Under the pieces are notes generated by a model. That model saw only the letters and a list, made by a program, of their open reading frames with translations, was not told the origin of the DNA and made no database searches. A program made the position numbers and the translations under genes. This document shows, one piece after another, positions 53,731-63,053 of a stretch of 64,000 bases of DNA. Source of the DNA: Streptomyces violascens (GTDB taxonomy: Bacteria; Actinomycetota; Actinomycetes; Streptomycetales; Streptomycetaceae); assembly GCF_014649955.1 (NCBI RefSeq), contig NZ_BMUA01000001.1, positions 744,001-808,000 on the forward strand. Direction: 5' to 3'. Each line of letters opens with the position of its first letter. Positions within the stretch are counted from its first letter, which is position 1.

Positions 53731-55128
53731 GTGAACGTTCCCGTGAATAACCAGCGGATGAGTCTCAGCCCGGACGCGGCGCGCCAACTCGCCACCGCCA
53801 CCAAGACCGTTCCGCAAATGCGCGGAATCACCCCCCGCTATCTGCTGCGCGCCCTGCCCTGGGTGGATGTCGAATCCGGCGTCTACCGGGTCAACCGCCG
53901 CCGCTCGTTCGTCCTGGGCGACGACCGGATCAGCACGTACGACGAGGACGGCACCCCGCGCGTCGTGCCGGGCGACCTGCGCGAGCTGCCCTACTTATGC
54001 GACTGCGAGGACGCGCTGCTCGGCGAACTCGCGGGCGCCTTCACACCGGTGACGTTCGACGCGGGTCAGGTCCTCGTGCAGGAGGGCGACCCGGCCGACC
54101 GGCTGTGGATCCTGGTGCAGGGCCGCGCCGAGAAGCGCGTCACCGGCCGGTACGGCGAGGACGCGCTGCTGGAAGTCGCGGGCGACGGCCAGTTCTTCGA
54201 CCTCGACGCGTGGACCCGTGGCGAGCCGATGCCGTACCGCGTCAAGGCGCTCACCCCCGGCACCGCACTGTGCGCCGACCGCGCCACACTCACCCAACTC
54301 GCCGACCGCAGCGAGCAGTTGCGCACGGCGATGGACGCGTTCACCTCCGGCGAGGGCGTCAAGCCGGGCTCGGAGGCGCCCATCGACCTCAGCTCCGGGC
54401 ACGTCGGCGAGATCGATCTGCCCGGCACATACGTCGACTACGAGGACGCTCCCCGCGAGTACCACATGACGCTGGCCCAGACGGTGTTGCGCGTCCACAC
54501 CCGGGTCGCGGACCTCTACAACGGGCCGATCGACCAGACCCGCGCCCAGTCCAACCTCACGGTGCAGGCGCTGCGCGAGCGGCAGGAGGCGGCCCTGCTC
54601 AACCACCCCGAGTTCGGCCTCCTCAACAACGTATCCGCAGGTCAGCGCGTACAGTCCCGCACCGGTTCGCCGACCCCCGACGACCTCGACGAGCTGCTCG
54701 CCAAGGTGTGGAAGCAGCCGGGCTTCTTCGTCGCGCACCCGAAGGCGATAGCCGCGTTCGGCCGCGAGTGCACCCGGCGGGGTGTGCCGCCGGTGACCGA
54801 CACCCGGTTCGGCAGCCCGCTGATCACCTGGCGCGGGGTGCCGCTGCTGCCCTCCGACAAGGTCAGGTTCTCGGGCGGCGGCAGCGTGGGCACCACGGAG
54901 ATCCTGCTCATGCGCACGGGCGAGGCCGAGCAGGGCGTGGTCGGGCTGCGCCCGGCGGGGGTGCCCGACGAGATCGAACCCGGCCTGTCCATGCGGAACA
55001 TGGGCGTCGACCAGAAGGGCATCACCTCGTACCTGATGACCGCGTACTTCAACACGGCGGTCCTGGTGGAGGATGCGATCGCCGTGCTGCAGAACGTCGA
55101 GGTGTCCAACTACCATGACTACTCCTGA
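53731..55128 (+). CDS. Family 2B encapsulin nanocompartment shell protein
   Basis: A 465-residue encapsulin shell with a cyclic-nucleotide-binding domain inside it. The N-terminal arm (SLSPDAARQLATATKTVPQM) leads into the HK97-like fold; a CRP-like beta-barrel occupies ~100-215 (FDAGQVLVQEGDPADRLWIL, VTGRYGEDALLEVAGDGQFF); the HK97 part resumes (EYHMTLAQTVLRVHTRVADL, GLLNNVSAGQRVQSRTG, SDKVRFSGGGSVGTTEILLM, GITSYLMTAYFNTAVLVEDA). The shell would assemble into a protein compartment that encloses its cargo, probably the next gene's product. GTG 53731 has GAGGAGG upstream. Residue 89 is encoded by TTA (53995-53997), the bldA-dependent leucine codon, so translation should be developmentally delayed. 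The gene overlaps the next by 14 bp. Confidence 0.93.
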   Translation: MNVPVNNQRMSLSPDAARQLATATKTVPQMRGITPRYLLRALPWVDVESGVYRVNRRRSFVLGDDRISTYDEDGTPRVVPGDLRELPYLCDCEDALLGELAGAFTPVTFDAGQVLVQEGDPADRLWILVQGRAEKRVTGRYGEDALLEVAGDGQFFDLDAWTRGEPMPYRVKALTPGTALCADRATLTQLADRSEQLRTAMDAFTSGEGVKPGSEAPIDLSSGHVGEIDLPGTYVDYEDAPREYHMTLAQTVLRVHTRVADLYNGPIDQTRAQSNLTVQALRERQEAALLNHPEFGLLNNVSAGQRVQSRTGSPTPDDLDELLAKVWKQPGFFVAHPKAIAAFGRECTRRGVPPVTDTRFGSPLITWRGVPLLPSDKVRFSGGGSVGTTEILLMRTGEAEQGVVGLRPAGVPDEIEPGLSMRNMGVDQKGITSYLMTAYFNTAVLVEDAIAVLQNVEVSNYHDYS

Positions 55129-56383
55129 CGTCACGGAACGGACCGCTCTGCCGGGCCGCCAACCCGGCGGGTTCACACCGGAGTCGGCGCGCAAGGACTT
55201 CCCGATCCTGCACCGGACGGTCAACGGGCACCCGCTGGTCTGGCTCGACAACGCGGCCACCACCCAAAAGCCCCGCCAGGTCATCGAGGCGCTCGCCGGC
55301 TACTACAGCGCGTCGAACTCCAACATCCACCGGGGCGCGCACACCATGGCCCGCGAGGCCACCGAGATGTACGAGGCGGGCCGGGCGGCCGTAGCGGACT
55401 TCCTGGGAGCGCCGTCCCCCGATTCCATCGTGTTCGTACGGGGCACGACGGAGGCGATCAACCTGGTCGCGCAGAGCTGGGGACGAGCGAACCTGGGCCC
55501 CGGCGACGACATCCTCGTACCGGTCCTGGAGCACCATTCGGACATCGTGCCGTGGCAGCTGACAGCGAAGGAGACCGGGGCGCGAGTCGTCCCGGTCCCC
55601 CTCCTCCCGGACGGCCGGATCGACCAGAACGCCTACGCCGACCTACTGTCCTCCCGCACCCAGCTCGTCGCCATCAGCCAGGCCTCGAACGTACTCGGCA
55701 CGGTTCCGCCGGTGCGCGAGATGACCGCGCTCGCGCACCGCTACGGGGCGAAGGTGCTGGTCGACGGCGCGCAGGCGGTCGCTCACCTGCCCGTCGACGT
55801 GACGGACCTGGACGCCGACTTCTACGCCTTCTCCGGGCACAAGCTGTACGCCCCGACAGGCATCGGCGCGCTCTATGTCAAGCCGGAGGTCCTCGCGGGC
55901 CTGCGGCCGTGGCAGGGCGGCGGCAACATGATCGACTCGGTGTCCTTCGAGCGCACCACCTTCGCGCCGGTCCCGCACCTCATGGAGGCCGGCACCGGCA
56001 ACATCGCGGGGGTGGTCGGGCTGCTCGCCGCGCTGAACTGGTTCACGTCCTTCGACCGGGCCGCGGTCGCGGCGTACGAAGACGGGCTCACGGCGTACGC
56101 GCAGCAGGCGATGGGGATGGTGCCGGGCCTGGAGATCCTGGGGTCGGCGCCGGGCCGGATCGCGGTGCTGACGTTCACGATGGCGGGCCACGACCCGGCG
56201 GCGATCGCCTCCTGGCTGGACCGCGACGGCATCGCGATCCGGGCCGGCCACCACTGCGCGCAGCCGGCACTGGCCCACTACGGCCTGGAGTCGGCGGCCC
56301 GCGCCTCATTCGCGCTGTACAACACCCCGGAGGAGGTGGACGAGCTGGTGGCATCGCTGCGGGGCCTCCAGCAGTCGGCCTGA
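55115..56383 (+). CDS. Cysteine desulfurase (SufS type), presumed encapsulin cargo
   Basis: A 422-residue PLP enzyme taking sulfur from cysteine. Its PLP lysine is in FYAFSGHKLYAPTG, the catalytic cysteine in RAGHHCAQPAL, and HHSDIVPWQL and DGAQAVAHLPVDV complete the cofactor site. The N-terminal extension before the SufS core (DFPILHRTVNG) is only ~28 residues (TTPDVTERTALPGRQPGG), whereas cargo desulfurases of family 2A shells carry long disordered extensions. The ATG at 55115 overlaps the shell gene by 14 bp, giving tight coupling. No other suf or isc gene is adjacent. Confinement would give a sulfur-loaded compartment, as proposed for related systems. Confidence 0.92.
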   Translation: MTTPDVTERTALPGRQPGGFTPESARKDFPILHRTVNGHPLVWLDNAATTQKPRQVIEALAGYYSASNSNIHRGAHTMAREATEMYEAGRAAVADFLGAPSPDSIVFVRGTTEAINLVAQSWGRANLGPGDDILVPVLEHHSDIVPWQLTAKETGARVVPVPLLPDGRIDQNAYADLLSSRTQLVAISQASNVLGTVPPVREMTALAHRYGAKVLVDGAQAVAHLPVDVTDLDADFYAFSGHKLYAPTGIGALYVKPEVLAGLRPWQGGGNMIDSVSFERTTFAPVPHLMEAGTGNIAGVVGLLAALNWFTSFDRAAVAAYEDGLTAYAQQAMGMVPGLEILGSAPGRIAVLTFTMAGHDPAAIASWLDRDGIAIRAGHHCAQPALAHYGLESAARASFALYNTPEEVDELVASLRGLQQSA

Positions 56384-56422
56384 CGTTCCATACGGCCCGA
56401 CGTTCCATACGGGCACGCACAC

Positions 56423-56456
56423 GATGGCCCCGTACCCCTGCCGGTACGGGGCCATC
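56423..56456 (+). terminator. Terminator after the encapsulin operon
   Basis: Perfect 14-bp arms GATGGCCCCGTACC and GGTACGGGGCCATC around a 6-nt loop, 40 bp after the desulfurase stop. It is preceded by a duplicated CGTTCCATACGG (56385 and 56401). Confidence 0.8.
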
Positions 56457-56599
56457 GGCCTTGAAGGGTGGGCTTCCCCGAGCTGCGACCCCGAACCTCC
56501 AACGCCTCTTCGCCCCGTGTTCCTGCCGGCCCACCCGCGCGCCCGCGCGGGACCCGCCGAGCACGGAGGGACACTTTCGCGACTCCCTCTCCACTTCTC

Positions 56600-56628
56600 T
56601 TGACATGCACTTGTCCGACCGCTGAGAT
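56600..56628 (+). promoter_or_regulatory. Promoter candidate for the GH27 gene
   Basis: TTGACA (56600-56605) followed after 17 bp by TGAGAT (56623-56628). It is 61 bp before the alpha-galactosidase start. The remainder of the 305-bp gap holds the desulfurase terminator and nothing else that I can support. Confidence 0.45.
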
Positions 56629-56688
56629 GTGGTTGCTTTCGTTCGACGCCGTTCGTTTGTGCGCCAATTACCCTCACCGGAGCCGCAC

Positions 56689-58812
56689 TTGACTACCGAA
56701 CTGCACAACTTCAGACAGCGCCTGACCGCCACTCTGGGCGCCCTCGCCCTCGTCGCGGGCGGTGTGACGGTCGCCGTGGAGGTCGCGGCCGCACCGCCGG
56801 CCGCGGCCGTGGACAACGCTCTGGCGCGTACCCCGCAGATGGGGTTCAACAACTGGAACTCCACGCACTGCCGTGCCGAGTTCAACGAGTCGATGGTCGA
56901 AGGGATCGCGGACGCCTTCGTCGCGAAGGGCCTGAAAGACGTCGGCTACACCTATGTCAACATCGACGACTGCTGGGCGCTGCCCAACCGGGACGCCTCC
57001 GGCAACCTCGTCCCCGACCCGGTGCGCTTCCCGCACGGCATCAAGGCGGTCGCGGACTACGTACACGCCAAGGGCCTCAAATTCGGGCTCTACTCCAGCG
57101 CGGGCACCAAGACCTGCGACACCCAGGGATTCCCCGGCGGCCTGGGCCACGAACAGCAGGATGCCAACCTGTGGGCGTCGTGGGGCGTCGACTACCTCAA
57201 GTACGACAACTGCAACAACACCGGCGCCGACGCCAAGCAGCGCTACAAAGCGATGGGCGACGCGCTCAAGGCGACCGGCCGGCCCATCCTCTACAGCATC
57301 TGCGAGTGGGGCTCCAACCAACCCTGGAACTGGGCGTCCGGCACCGGAAACTCCTGGCGCACCACGGGCGACATCAGTGACTCCTGGTCGAGCATGATCG
57401 GCATCGCCCACCAGAACCAGCCGCTCGCCCCCTACGCCGGTCCCGGCGGCTGGAACGACCCGGACATGCTGGAGGTCGGCAACGGCGGCATGACGGACAC
57501 CGAGTACCGCACGCACTTCAGCCTGTGGTCGCAGATGGCGGCGCCGCTGCTCATCGGCAGCGATCTGCGCAACCCGAGCGCGGCCACGCTCGCCATCCTC
57601 AAGAACACCGACGTCATCGCGGTCGACCAGGACGCGCTCGGCAAGCAGGGCACGGTGGTGTCGAGCTCCGGCGGCCAGGTCGTCATGTCCAAACCCCTCG
57701 CGGACGGCGGCCGTTCGGTCACCCTGACCAACGAGAACGCATCGGCCCGGACCATCTCCACGACGGTCGACGCGATCGGCATCGGCGGCGCGTCCTCGTA
57801 CGCGCTGAAGGACCTGTGGTCCAAGCAGACGAGCAGTACGACGGGCACCATCAGCGCATCGGTGCCCGCGCACGGCACGGTGATGTACCGGGTGACGCCG
57901 GGCACGCCGGTGCCGCCGCCGACCGGGCTCAACCAGCTCAGCGACCTGCCCTGGACGTCGGCCGTGAACGGCTGGGGCCCGGTCGAGCGCGATCACAGCA
58001 ACGGCGAACAGGCCGCCGGCGACGGCAGAACCCTCACCATCAACGGCACCACCTACCCCAAGGGCCTCGGCACGCACGCGCCCTCGGACATCACGTACTA
58101 CCTGGGCGGCGGCTGCCGCTCGCTGGGTGTCGACGTCGGCGTGGACGACGAGTCCACGGCGGGCGGTTCGGTGGTCTTCCGGATCTACCGCGACACCACG
58201 CTGGTGGCCGACAGCGGTGTGCGCACCGCGAGCGATCCGCCCAAGCGTCTGACGGCGGATCTCGCCGGCGGCACCGAGCTGCGGCTCGTGGTCACCGACG
58301 GCGGCGACGGCATCACCTACGACCACGCCGACTGGGCGAACCCCCAACTGGCCTGCGGCCGGGGCCCGTCGGCGGGTACCCACGCGCTCAGCGACCTGAC
58401 CTGGACGTCGGCCGTGAACGGCTGGGGCCCGGTCGAGCGCGACCGCAGCAACGGCGAACAGGCCGCCGGTGACGGCAAGACCCTCACGATCGGCGGCACC
58501 ACGTACGCCAAGGGCCTCGGCACCCACGCGGCGTCCACGGTGACGTACTACCTCGGCGGCACCTGCACCGCGTTCAGGGCGAGCGTCGGCGTGGACGACG
58601 AGGTGGGCGCGAAGGGTTCGGTCGACTTCCAGGTGTACCGGGACGGGACGCTCGCCGCCGCCAGCGGCAAGGTCACCGGCGCCGACGCGGCGAAGGCGAT
58701 CAGTGCGGACGTGACCGGCGGATACGAGCTGAAGCTGGTCGTGACGGACTCCGGCGACGGGGTCGACTACGACCACGCGGACTGGGCCGCTCCTCAACTC
58801 ACTTGTTCCTGA
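56689..58812 (+). CDS. Secreted GH27 alpha-galactosidase with two NPCBM domains
   Basis: A ~707-residue exported enzyme that removes alpha-linked galactose from polymers or oligosaccharides. A signal peptide ([20 protein letters not shown], cut near PAAAVDN) is followed by the GH27 barrel: [37 protein letters not shown], the nucleophile Asp in YLKYDNCNN, the acid/base in [13 protein letters not shown] and [21 protein letters not shown] beta-sandwich then leads to two tandem NPCBM/CBM51 modules (from ~417 and ~567). I start at TTG 56689 because GGAG is just upstream; a GTG at 56629 is possible. It follows its own promoter and faces the methyltransferase gene. Confidence 0.92.
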   Translation: MTTELHNFRQRLTATLGALALVAGGVTVAVEVAAAPPAAAVDNALARTPQMGFNNWNSTHCRAEFNESMVEGIADAFVAKGLKDVGYTYVNIDDCWALPNRDASGNLVPDPVRFPHGIKAVADYVHAKGLKFGLYSSAGTKTCDTQGFPGGLGHEQQDANLWASWGVDYLKYDNCNNTGADAKQRYKAMGDALKATGRPILYSICEWGSNQPWNWASGTGNSWRTTGDISDSWSSMIGIAHQNQPLAPYAGPGGWNDPDMLEVGNGGMTDTEYRTHFSLWSQMAAPLLIGSDLRNPSAATLAILKNTDVIAVDQDALGKQGTVVSSSGGQVVMSKPLADGGRSVTLTNENASARTISTTVDAIGIGGASSYALKDLWSKQTSSTTGTISASVPAHGTVMYRVTPGTPVPPPTGLNQLSDLPWTSAVNGWGPVERDHSNGEQAAGDGRTLTINGTTYPKGLGTHAPSDITYYLGGGCRSLGVDVGVDDESTAGGSVVFRIYRDTTLVADSGVRTASDPPKRLTADLAGGTELRLVVTDGGDGITYDHADWANPQLACGRGPSAGTHALSDLTWTSAVNGWGPVERDRSNGEQAAGDGKTLTIGGTTYAKGLGTHAASTVTYYLGGTCTAFRASVGVDDEVGAKGSVDFQVYRDGTLAAASGKVTGADAAKAISADVTGGYELKLVVTDSGDGVDYDHADWAAPQLTCS

Positions 58813-58814
58813 GG

Positions 58815-59585
58815 TCAGTTGGGACTTCCCTCTTCGGTGGACGGAGGGGCCTCGTCCGTTCGGGCGAGGCCCCTTCCCTGCTTCGTGGCGACCACGAGCC
58901 GGGCGCGCGGGCTGCCGTCCCTGCGGCGGCCGAGTTCCTCCAGGGCGTACAGCTCGACGCCGAAACCGACCGTCGCGAGTTCCTGTCGTACGTCCGAGAG
59001 GCGGAACCCGCGGTAGTACATGACGAACGGGGGACGCCACAGCGCGTTGCGCACCCGCATCGCCGTGTCGAAGCCGAGCAGGGCGAGGTGGCCGGGGCTG
59101 CCGGGCCGGAACGGGGCCACCACCGGGAACGCGAACCGGCCGCCCGGCCGCAGCGCGGCGTACGTCCGGGCGAACAGGTTCGGCCGCTCCTTGGGCAGGA
59201 AGTGCCCGAACGCCCCGAAGCTGACGGCCAGATCGAACCCGTCACTCAGCGGCAGTGCCCGCGCGTCGGCCCGCAGCAAGGTGGCCTCCGGGTGCGCGCG
59301 GGCGGCCACCGCCAGCATCCCGGCGCTGATGTCGACCCCGGTGACGCCGTCGCGGCACACCTTGCCGAGGACACCGAGGCCCGCGCCCGTGCCGCAGCAC
59401 AGGTCGAGCCCCCGGCCGAAGGGGCCGAGCCCGTCGAGTACGCCGGCCACGGAGGCGAGGATCACCTCGGGCGTACGGAACGGGGTGAGGTCGAACTTCG
59501 GGGCCAGGAGGTCGTAGCCGTGCTCGACGGACGACAGCGCCTGGACGGCGAGCTCACGGAGTGTGGGGCCCTGGGGTGCGAACAT
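58815..59585 (-). CDS. Class I SAM-dependent methyltransferase
   Basis: A 256-residue class I methyltransferase. The SAM-binding motif I is GLDLCCGTGAGLGVLG, followed by TGVDISAGMLAVAARAHPEA, LRADARALPLSDGFDLAVSF and AALRPGGRFAFPVVAP. An N-terminal helix carries YDLLAPKFDLTPFRTPEV, a usual ubiE-like arrangement. Substrate unknown; a small molecule or lipid is likely from the lack of extra domains. The ATG at 59585 has only GGGCAGCC upstream. It converges with the GH27 gene (2-bp gap) and lies 31 bp after the acyltransferase gene on the same strand. Confidence 0.88.
   Translation of the reverse strand: MFAPQGPTLRELAVQALSSVEHGYDLLAPKFDLTPFRTPEVILASVAGVLDGLGPFGRGLDLCCGTGAGLGVLGKVCRDGVTGVDISAGMLAVAARAHPEATLLRADARALPLSDGFDLAVSFGAFGHFLPKERPNLFARTYAALRPGGRFAFPVVAPFRPGSPGHLALLGFDTAMRVRNALWRPPFVMYYRGFRLSDVRQELATVGFGVELYALEELGRRRDGSPRARLVVATKQGRGLARTDEAPPSTEEGSPN
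58844..58875. terminator. Hairpin at the GH27/methyltransferase convergence
   Basis: GAGGGGCCTCG and CGAGGCCCCTT arms form a ~10-bp stem inside the last codons of the methyltransferase gene and 32 bp after the GH27 stop. It may end both transcripts. Confidence 0.45.
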
Positions 59586-59616
59586 GGCTGCCCAGCTTAG
59601 AGGGCCCCCGGCTCTT

Positions 59617-60414
59617 TCAGGCTGGTACGTACGGCTCGGTGTGCGCGGGTGGACGGGTGCCGCAGACCGCCGCCCGGGCCTCGGCGGCCAGGGTGCGGCG
59701 GTCGGTGCCGCGCAGCTCCGGGTGTGCGGTGACCCGCACGCTCAGTCCGCGGGCGGCGGCGACCCGGCGCAGGGAGGTCGTGAAGTCGTCGCCGCCGAGG
59801 AAGGCCGCGACGGTGCTGGGGGCGCCGTCCTGGAGGTAGTCGACGGTCATCGGCCGAACGGGGGCGCCCGCGTCGACGGCCGCCTGGAACGCGGCCCGCC
59901 GGAACCGGCCGCCCGACACGGCACACCAGGTCGTCGCCTGAGGGAAGACGAGGACGGACCGGCCCGAGCGCAGGGTTGCGGTCAACTCGTCGACCGTGTG
60001 CGGGAGTTCACGTACCGCACCCCGGTCGATGAAGCGGGTGCCGATCCGGCGGGCGAGCGTGCCGACCACCGGCCACTGGCCCACTTCCCGTTTGGCGAGG
60101 ACCGTGACCGGCTCGACGGCGAGCAGCGCCACCACGTCCAGCCAGGAGATGTGGTTGGCGACGAGCAGCGCGCCCCGGGTGTGCTCGCTCGGGGCCGGCC
60201 CGGCTTCGAGCCGTACTCCCAGGGCGTCGAGAACCGCGCGGGCCTGGGTGCGCAGGGTGTGGGGGTCGGCGAGCCGTTCCCCCATCGCCACGGTGCGGAT
60301 CAGGGTGTGGGTGAGCGCCGCGTACCGGCGGGCCGTCTCGGTCAGCGGCACCCGCGGTGCCGTCTCGCGCACACAGTCGGGGGTGCAGGGCCCCTCCACC
60401 GACCAGGGGCTCAT
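59617..60414 (-). CDS. 1-acylglycerol-3-phosphate-type acyltransferase, probably OlsA-like
   Basis: A 265-residue PlsC-type acyltransferase. The catalytic histidine box is ANHISWLDV (HX4D) and the acceptor-binding region follows (AKREVGQWPVVGTLARRIGT). The third motif, normally FPEGT, reads FPQATTW: the glutamate is replaced by glutamine and Gly by Ala. It is coupled to the upstream GNAT-like acyltransferase gene by a 4-bp ATGA overlap. In streptomycetes this pair makes ornithine lipids: the GNAT adds the first 3-hydroxy acyl chain to ornithine and this protein adds the second, an O-acyl chain. The gene symbol olsA is likely but not proven. Confidence 0.82.
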   Translation of the reverse strand: MSPWSVEGPCTPDCVRETAPRVPLTETARRYAALTHTLIRTVAMGERLADPHTLRTQARAVLDALGVRLEAGPAPSEHTRGALLVANHISWLDVVALLAVEPVTVLAKREVGQWPVVGTLARRIGTRFIDRGAVRELPHTVDELTATLRSGRSVLVFPQATTWCAVSGGRFRRAAFQAAVDAGAPVRPMTVDYLQDGAPSTVAAFLGGDDFTTSLRRVAAARGLSVRVTAHPELRGTDRRTLAAEARAAVCGTRPPAHTEPYVPA

Positions 60415-61205
60415 CGTGTGTCCCCCAGGAAATAGCGGCGGTAGCGGTCGCCGAGCCGGTCCATGTCGAGCAGCACGAAGAAGTCGGCCACATTGAACTC
60501 GGGGTCGAATGTGGGCGCCCCACACATCCAGGCGCCGAGCCGGAAGTAGCCGCGCAGCAGTGGCGGCAGATCCGCGTAGCTGGGGCGGCCTTCCGCCGGG
60601 CCTGTGGGCAGCCAGGGGCGGTGGGGGTGCACGCGCAGTTCGGGCGGCGAGGAGTGCTTGGCGTTGCCGAGCAGCCAGGCGCTGGAGGCGGCAGCGCCCC
60701 CGTCGGCGAGCGGCACGGACGCGCAGCCCGCCAGATAGCGGTGGCCCGAGAGCAGTACGTAGCGGGCGAGCGCCGACCACATCAGGTTGATGACGGCGCC
60801 AAAACGGTGGTCCGGGTGCACACAGGAGCGCCCCGCCTCGACCATCGAGGGACGCAGCGCGTCGAGCGCCCCGAGGTCGAACTCTCCCTCGCTGTACGAA
60901 CGTCGGGTCCGCCCGGGAGGCAGCAGCCGGTACGTCCCGACCACTTCGCCGGTCGAGGTGTCGGTGACGATCAGGTGGTCGGCGTACGCGTCGAAGGCGT
61001 CGATGTCGTGGCCGGGCAGCGGGGTGGTGAGGGTGGCGCCCATCTCCTCGCCGAAGACGCGGTACCGCAGCCGCTGAGCGGCCCGGATCTGTTCCTCGGA
61101 GTCCGCGATGGAGGTGACGTAGGAGCCGGTGGCCGTGGGTGCGGTGGATATCGAGAGCATGGGTGTGGCGTTCTCCGCGACGTGGTGCACAGTCGAATCC
61201 CTCAT
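60411..61205 (-). CDS. Ornithine-acyl-ACP N-acyltransferase, OlsB-like
   Basis: A ~264-residue GNAT-fold protein of the hemolysin-like/OlsB type. Typical parts are EEQIRAAQRLRYRVFGEEMG, FDAYADHLIVTDTSTGEVVG, GRTRRSYSEGEFDLGALD, VEAGRSCVHPDHRFGAVINL and the end SFDPEFNVADFFVLLD-like PTFDPEFNVADFFVLLD. It transfers a 3-hydroxyacyl chain from ACP to ornithine to make lyso-ornithine lipid at the membrane. It is first in the operon with the downstream O-acyltransferase, overlapping by 4 bp. The start may be ATG 61205 or ATG 61160; no strong ribosome site decides. Confidence 0.83.
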   Translation of the reverse strand: MRDSTVHHVAENATPMLSISTAPTATGSYVTSIADSEEQIRAAQRLRYRVFGEEMGATLTTPLPGHDIDAFDAYADHLIVTDTSTGEVVGTYRLLPPGRTRRSYSEGEFDLGALDALRPSMVEAGRSCVHPDHRFGAVINLMWSALARYVLLSGHRYLAGCASVPLADGGAAASSAWLLGNAKHSSPPELRVHPHRPWLPTGPAEGRPSYADLPPLLRGYFRLGAWMCGAPTFDPEFNVADFFVLLDMDRLGDRYRRYFLGDTR

Positions 61206-61531
61206 GTGGTGTCCGCATGGGCTTCCGCGCAGTGAGTATGGGATCGCCATATGTGCGCCGGGTGAATTGCACGCAACGCGGCGTCGGGCATTGCCCGGCT
61301 CGAAGACGCCCGTGAACCGGCCCGCCCCGGTGCGCACGATGACCGCTTTATGACCCTTCCGTAACAGCCACACCGCCGCGATTCGGCCGCCACACGCCCG
61401 TGACCTGCACCGATAGGTGGATCACTATGGCGTCCACGCACTCAACGCTCTTGGACATCGAGGTGCCGTAGCTGTTCTGCTGATCACTACATGTCCGGTT
61501 CAACCCCATTCGGTACGTCTCTGGGAGCGTG

Positions 61532-63010
61532 ATGAACAAGCCGCTGCGGCGCATAGCCGTCTTCTGCGGGGTGCTGGTGCTCGCCCTGCTCATCCGGGCG
61601 ACATGGGTCCAGTTCGTGAAGAGTGACACCCTGGCCAACGACTCGCACAACCGGCGGGTGCTGATCGACGCGTTCTCGCAGCCGCGCGGCGACATCGTCG
61701 TCGGCGGGCAGCCGATCACGGGGTCGGTGGAGACCCCGGGGTCCGACCTCAAGTACAAGCGGACCTACAAGGACGGCCCGATGTACGCGCCGGTCACCGG
61801 CTATCTCTCCCAGGCGCAGGGCGCGACCTTCCTGGAGGGCGTGCACGCGAAGGTGATGAACGGCAAGGACGACCGGCTGTTCTTCGACCGGGCCAAGTCC
61901 CTGTTCACCGGGGAGACCCCGCGCGGCGGCGATGTGGTCACCACCATCGACCCGGCCGCGCAGAAGGCCGCGTACAAGGGTCTTACGGACCTCAAGGCGA
62001 AGGGCGCGGTGGTCGCCCTCGATCCCCGCTCCGGCAAGATCCTCGCCATGGTGAGCACGCCCTCCTACGATCCCTCGGTCTTCGCGGGGATCTCGGCGAA
62101 GGAGGGCAAGGAGTTCGGGAAGCTCGACGCCGACAAGAACAAGCCGCTCAACAACCGGGCGATGCGCGAGGTGTACCCGCCTGGCTCGACCTTCAAGATC
62201 CTCACCGCGGCCGCCGCCATCGAGCACGGCGTCGTGACGGACATCAACGCCCCCATGCCGGACGCCCCGGCCCCCTACACCCTGCCGCTGAGCTCCACCC
62301 AGGTCGGCAACGACGTGGACAACTCGCTGTGCGACAAGGTGTCCCTGAAGACCGGCATGCAGTGGTCCTGCAACAACGTGTTCCTGGACACCGCGCTGAA
62401 GACCGGCAAGGACAGGATGCGCGAGACGGCGGAGAAGTTCGGCTTCAACAAGGAGCAGTTCATTCCGGTCCGTACGGCGAAGAGCGGCTACCCCGACAAG
62501 CTGGACAAGCCGCAGACCGCGCTGACCGGCATGGGCCAGGGCAGCCTCACCAGCACCCCGCTGCAGATGGCCATGGTGACCGCGGGCATCGCCAACAACG
62601 GCAAGGTCATGAAGCCGTACATGGTCGACGAACTGCGCGGCTCCGACCTCGCCACGCTGGAGAAGGCCAAGCCGGAGGTGCTCAACCAGGCCGTCTCCGA
62701 GGGCACCGCGAAGAAAGTGCAGGAGATGATGGAGTTCACCGCGAGCGAGGGCACCGCGAAGAAGGTGAAGATGGAGGGCGTCACCGTCGGCGGCAAGACC
62801 GGCACCGCCCAGCACGGCTCCGATGTGCGCGAGCAGCGCCCGTACGCCTGGTTCGTCTCGTACGCCAAGCAGAGCGACGGCACCTCGCCGGTGGCGGTGG
62901 CGGTGTTCGTCGACCCGTCGGACATGGACATCCAGCGCTCCGAAATCGCGGGCGGCAAGCTGGGCGCCCCGATCGCGAAGTCGGTGATGGAAGCGGTGCT
63001 CAAGAAGTAA
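61532..63010 (+). CDS. pbpA: Class B penicillin-binding protein (PbpA-like)
   Basis: A 492-residue peptidoglycan transpeptidase. One N-terminal membrane helix (IAVFCGVLVLALLIRATWVQF) anchors it; the dimerisation/pedestal part (~30-155) precedes the transpeptidase domain. The catalytic motifs are STFK with Ser219, SCN at 279 and KTGT at 422. Cross-linking of peptidoglycan outside the membrane is expected, usually with a RodA/FtsW partner. Neither ftsW nor a phosphatase gene is adjacent, unlike the housekeeping pbpA, so this is likely a second copy. The ATG at 61532 has GGGAG upstream. It faces away from the ols operon across 326 bp. Confidence 0.92.
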   Translation: MNKPLRRIAVFCGVLVLALLIRATWVQFVKSDTLANDSHNRRVLIDAFSQPRGDIVVGGQPITGSVETPGSDLKYKRTYKDGPMYAPVTGYLSQAQGATFLEGVHAKVMNGKDDRLFFDRAKSLFTGETPRGGDVVTTIDPAAQKAAYKGLTDLKAKGAVVALDPRSGKILAMVSTPSYDPSVFAGISAKEGKEFGKLDADKNKPLNNRAMREVYPPGSTFKILTAAAAIEHGVVTDINAPMPDAPAPYTLPLSSTQVGNDVDNSLCDKVSLKTGMQWSCNNVFLDTALKTGKDRMRETAEKFGFNKEQFIPVRTAKSGYPDKLDKPQTALTGMGQGSLTSTPLQMAMVTAGIANNGKVMKPYMVDELRGSDLATLEKAKPEVLNQAVSEGTAKKVQEMMEFTASEGTAKKVKMEGVTVGGKTGTAQHGSDVREQRPYAWFVSYAKQSDGTSPVAVAVFVDPSDMDIQRSEIAGGKLGAPIAKSVMEAVLKK

Positions 63011-63053
63011 CCCGGTCGCTTCCAGAGGCCCTGGGCGGTACCTGCGCCCTATA

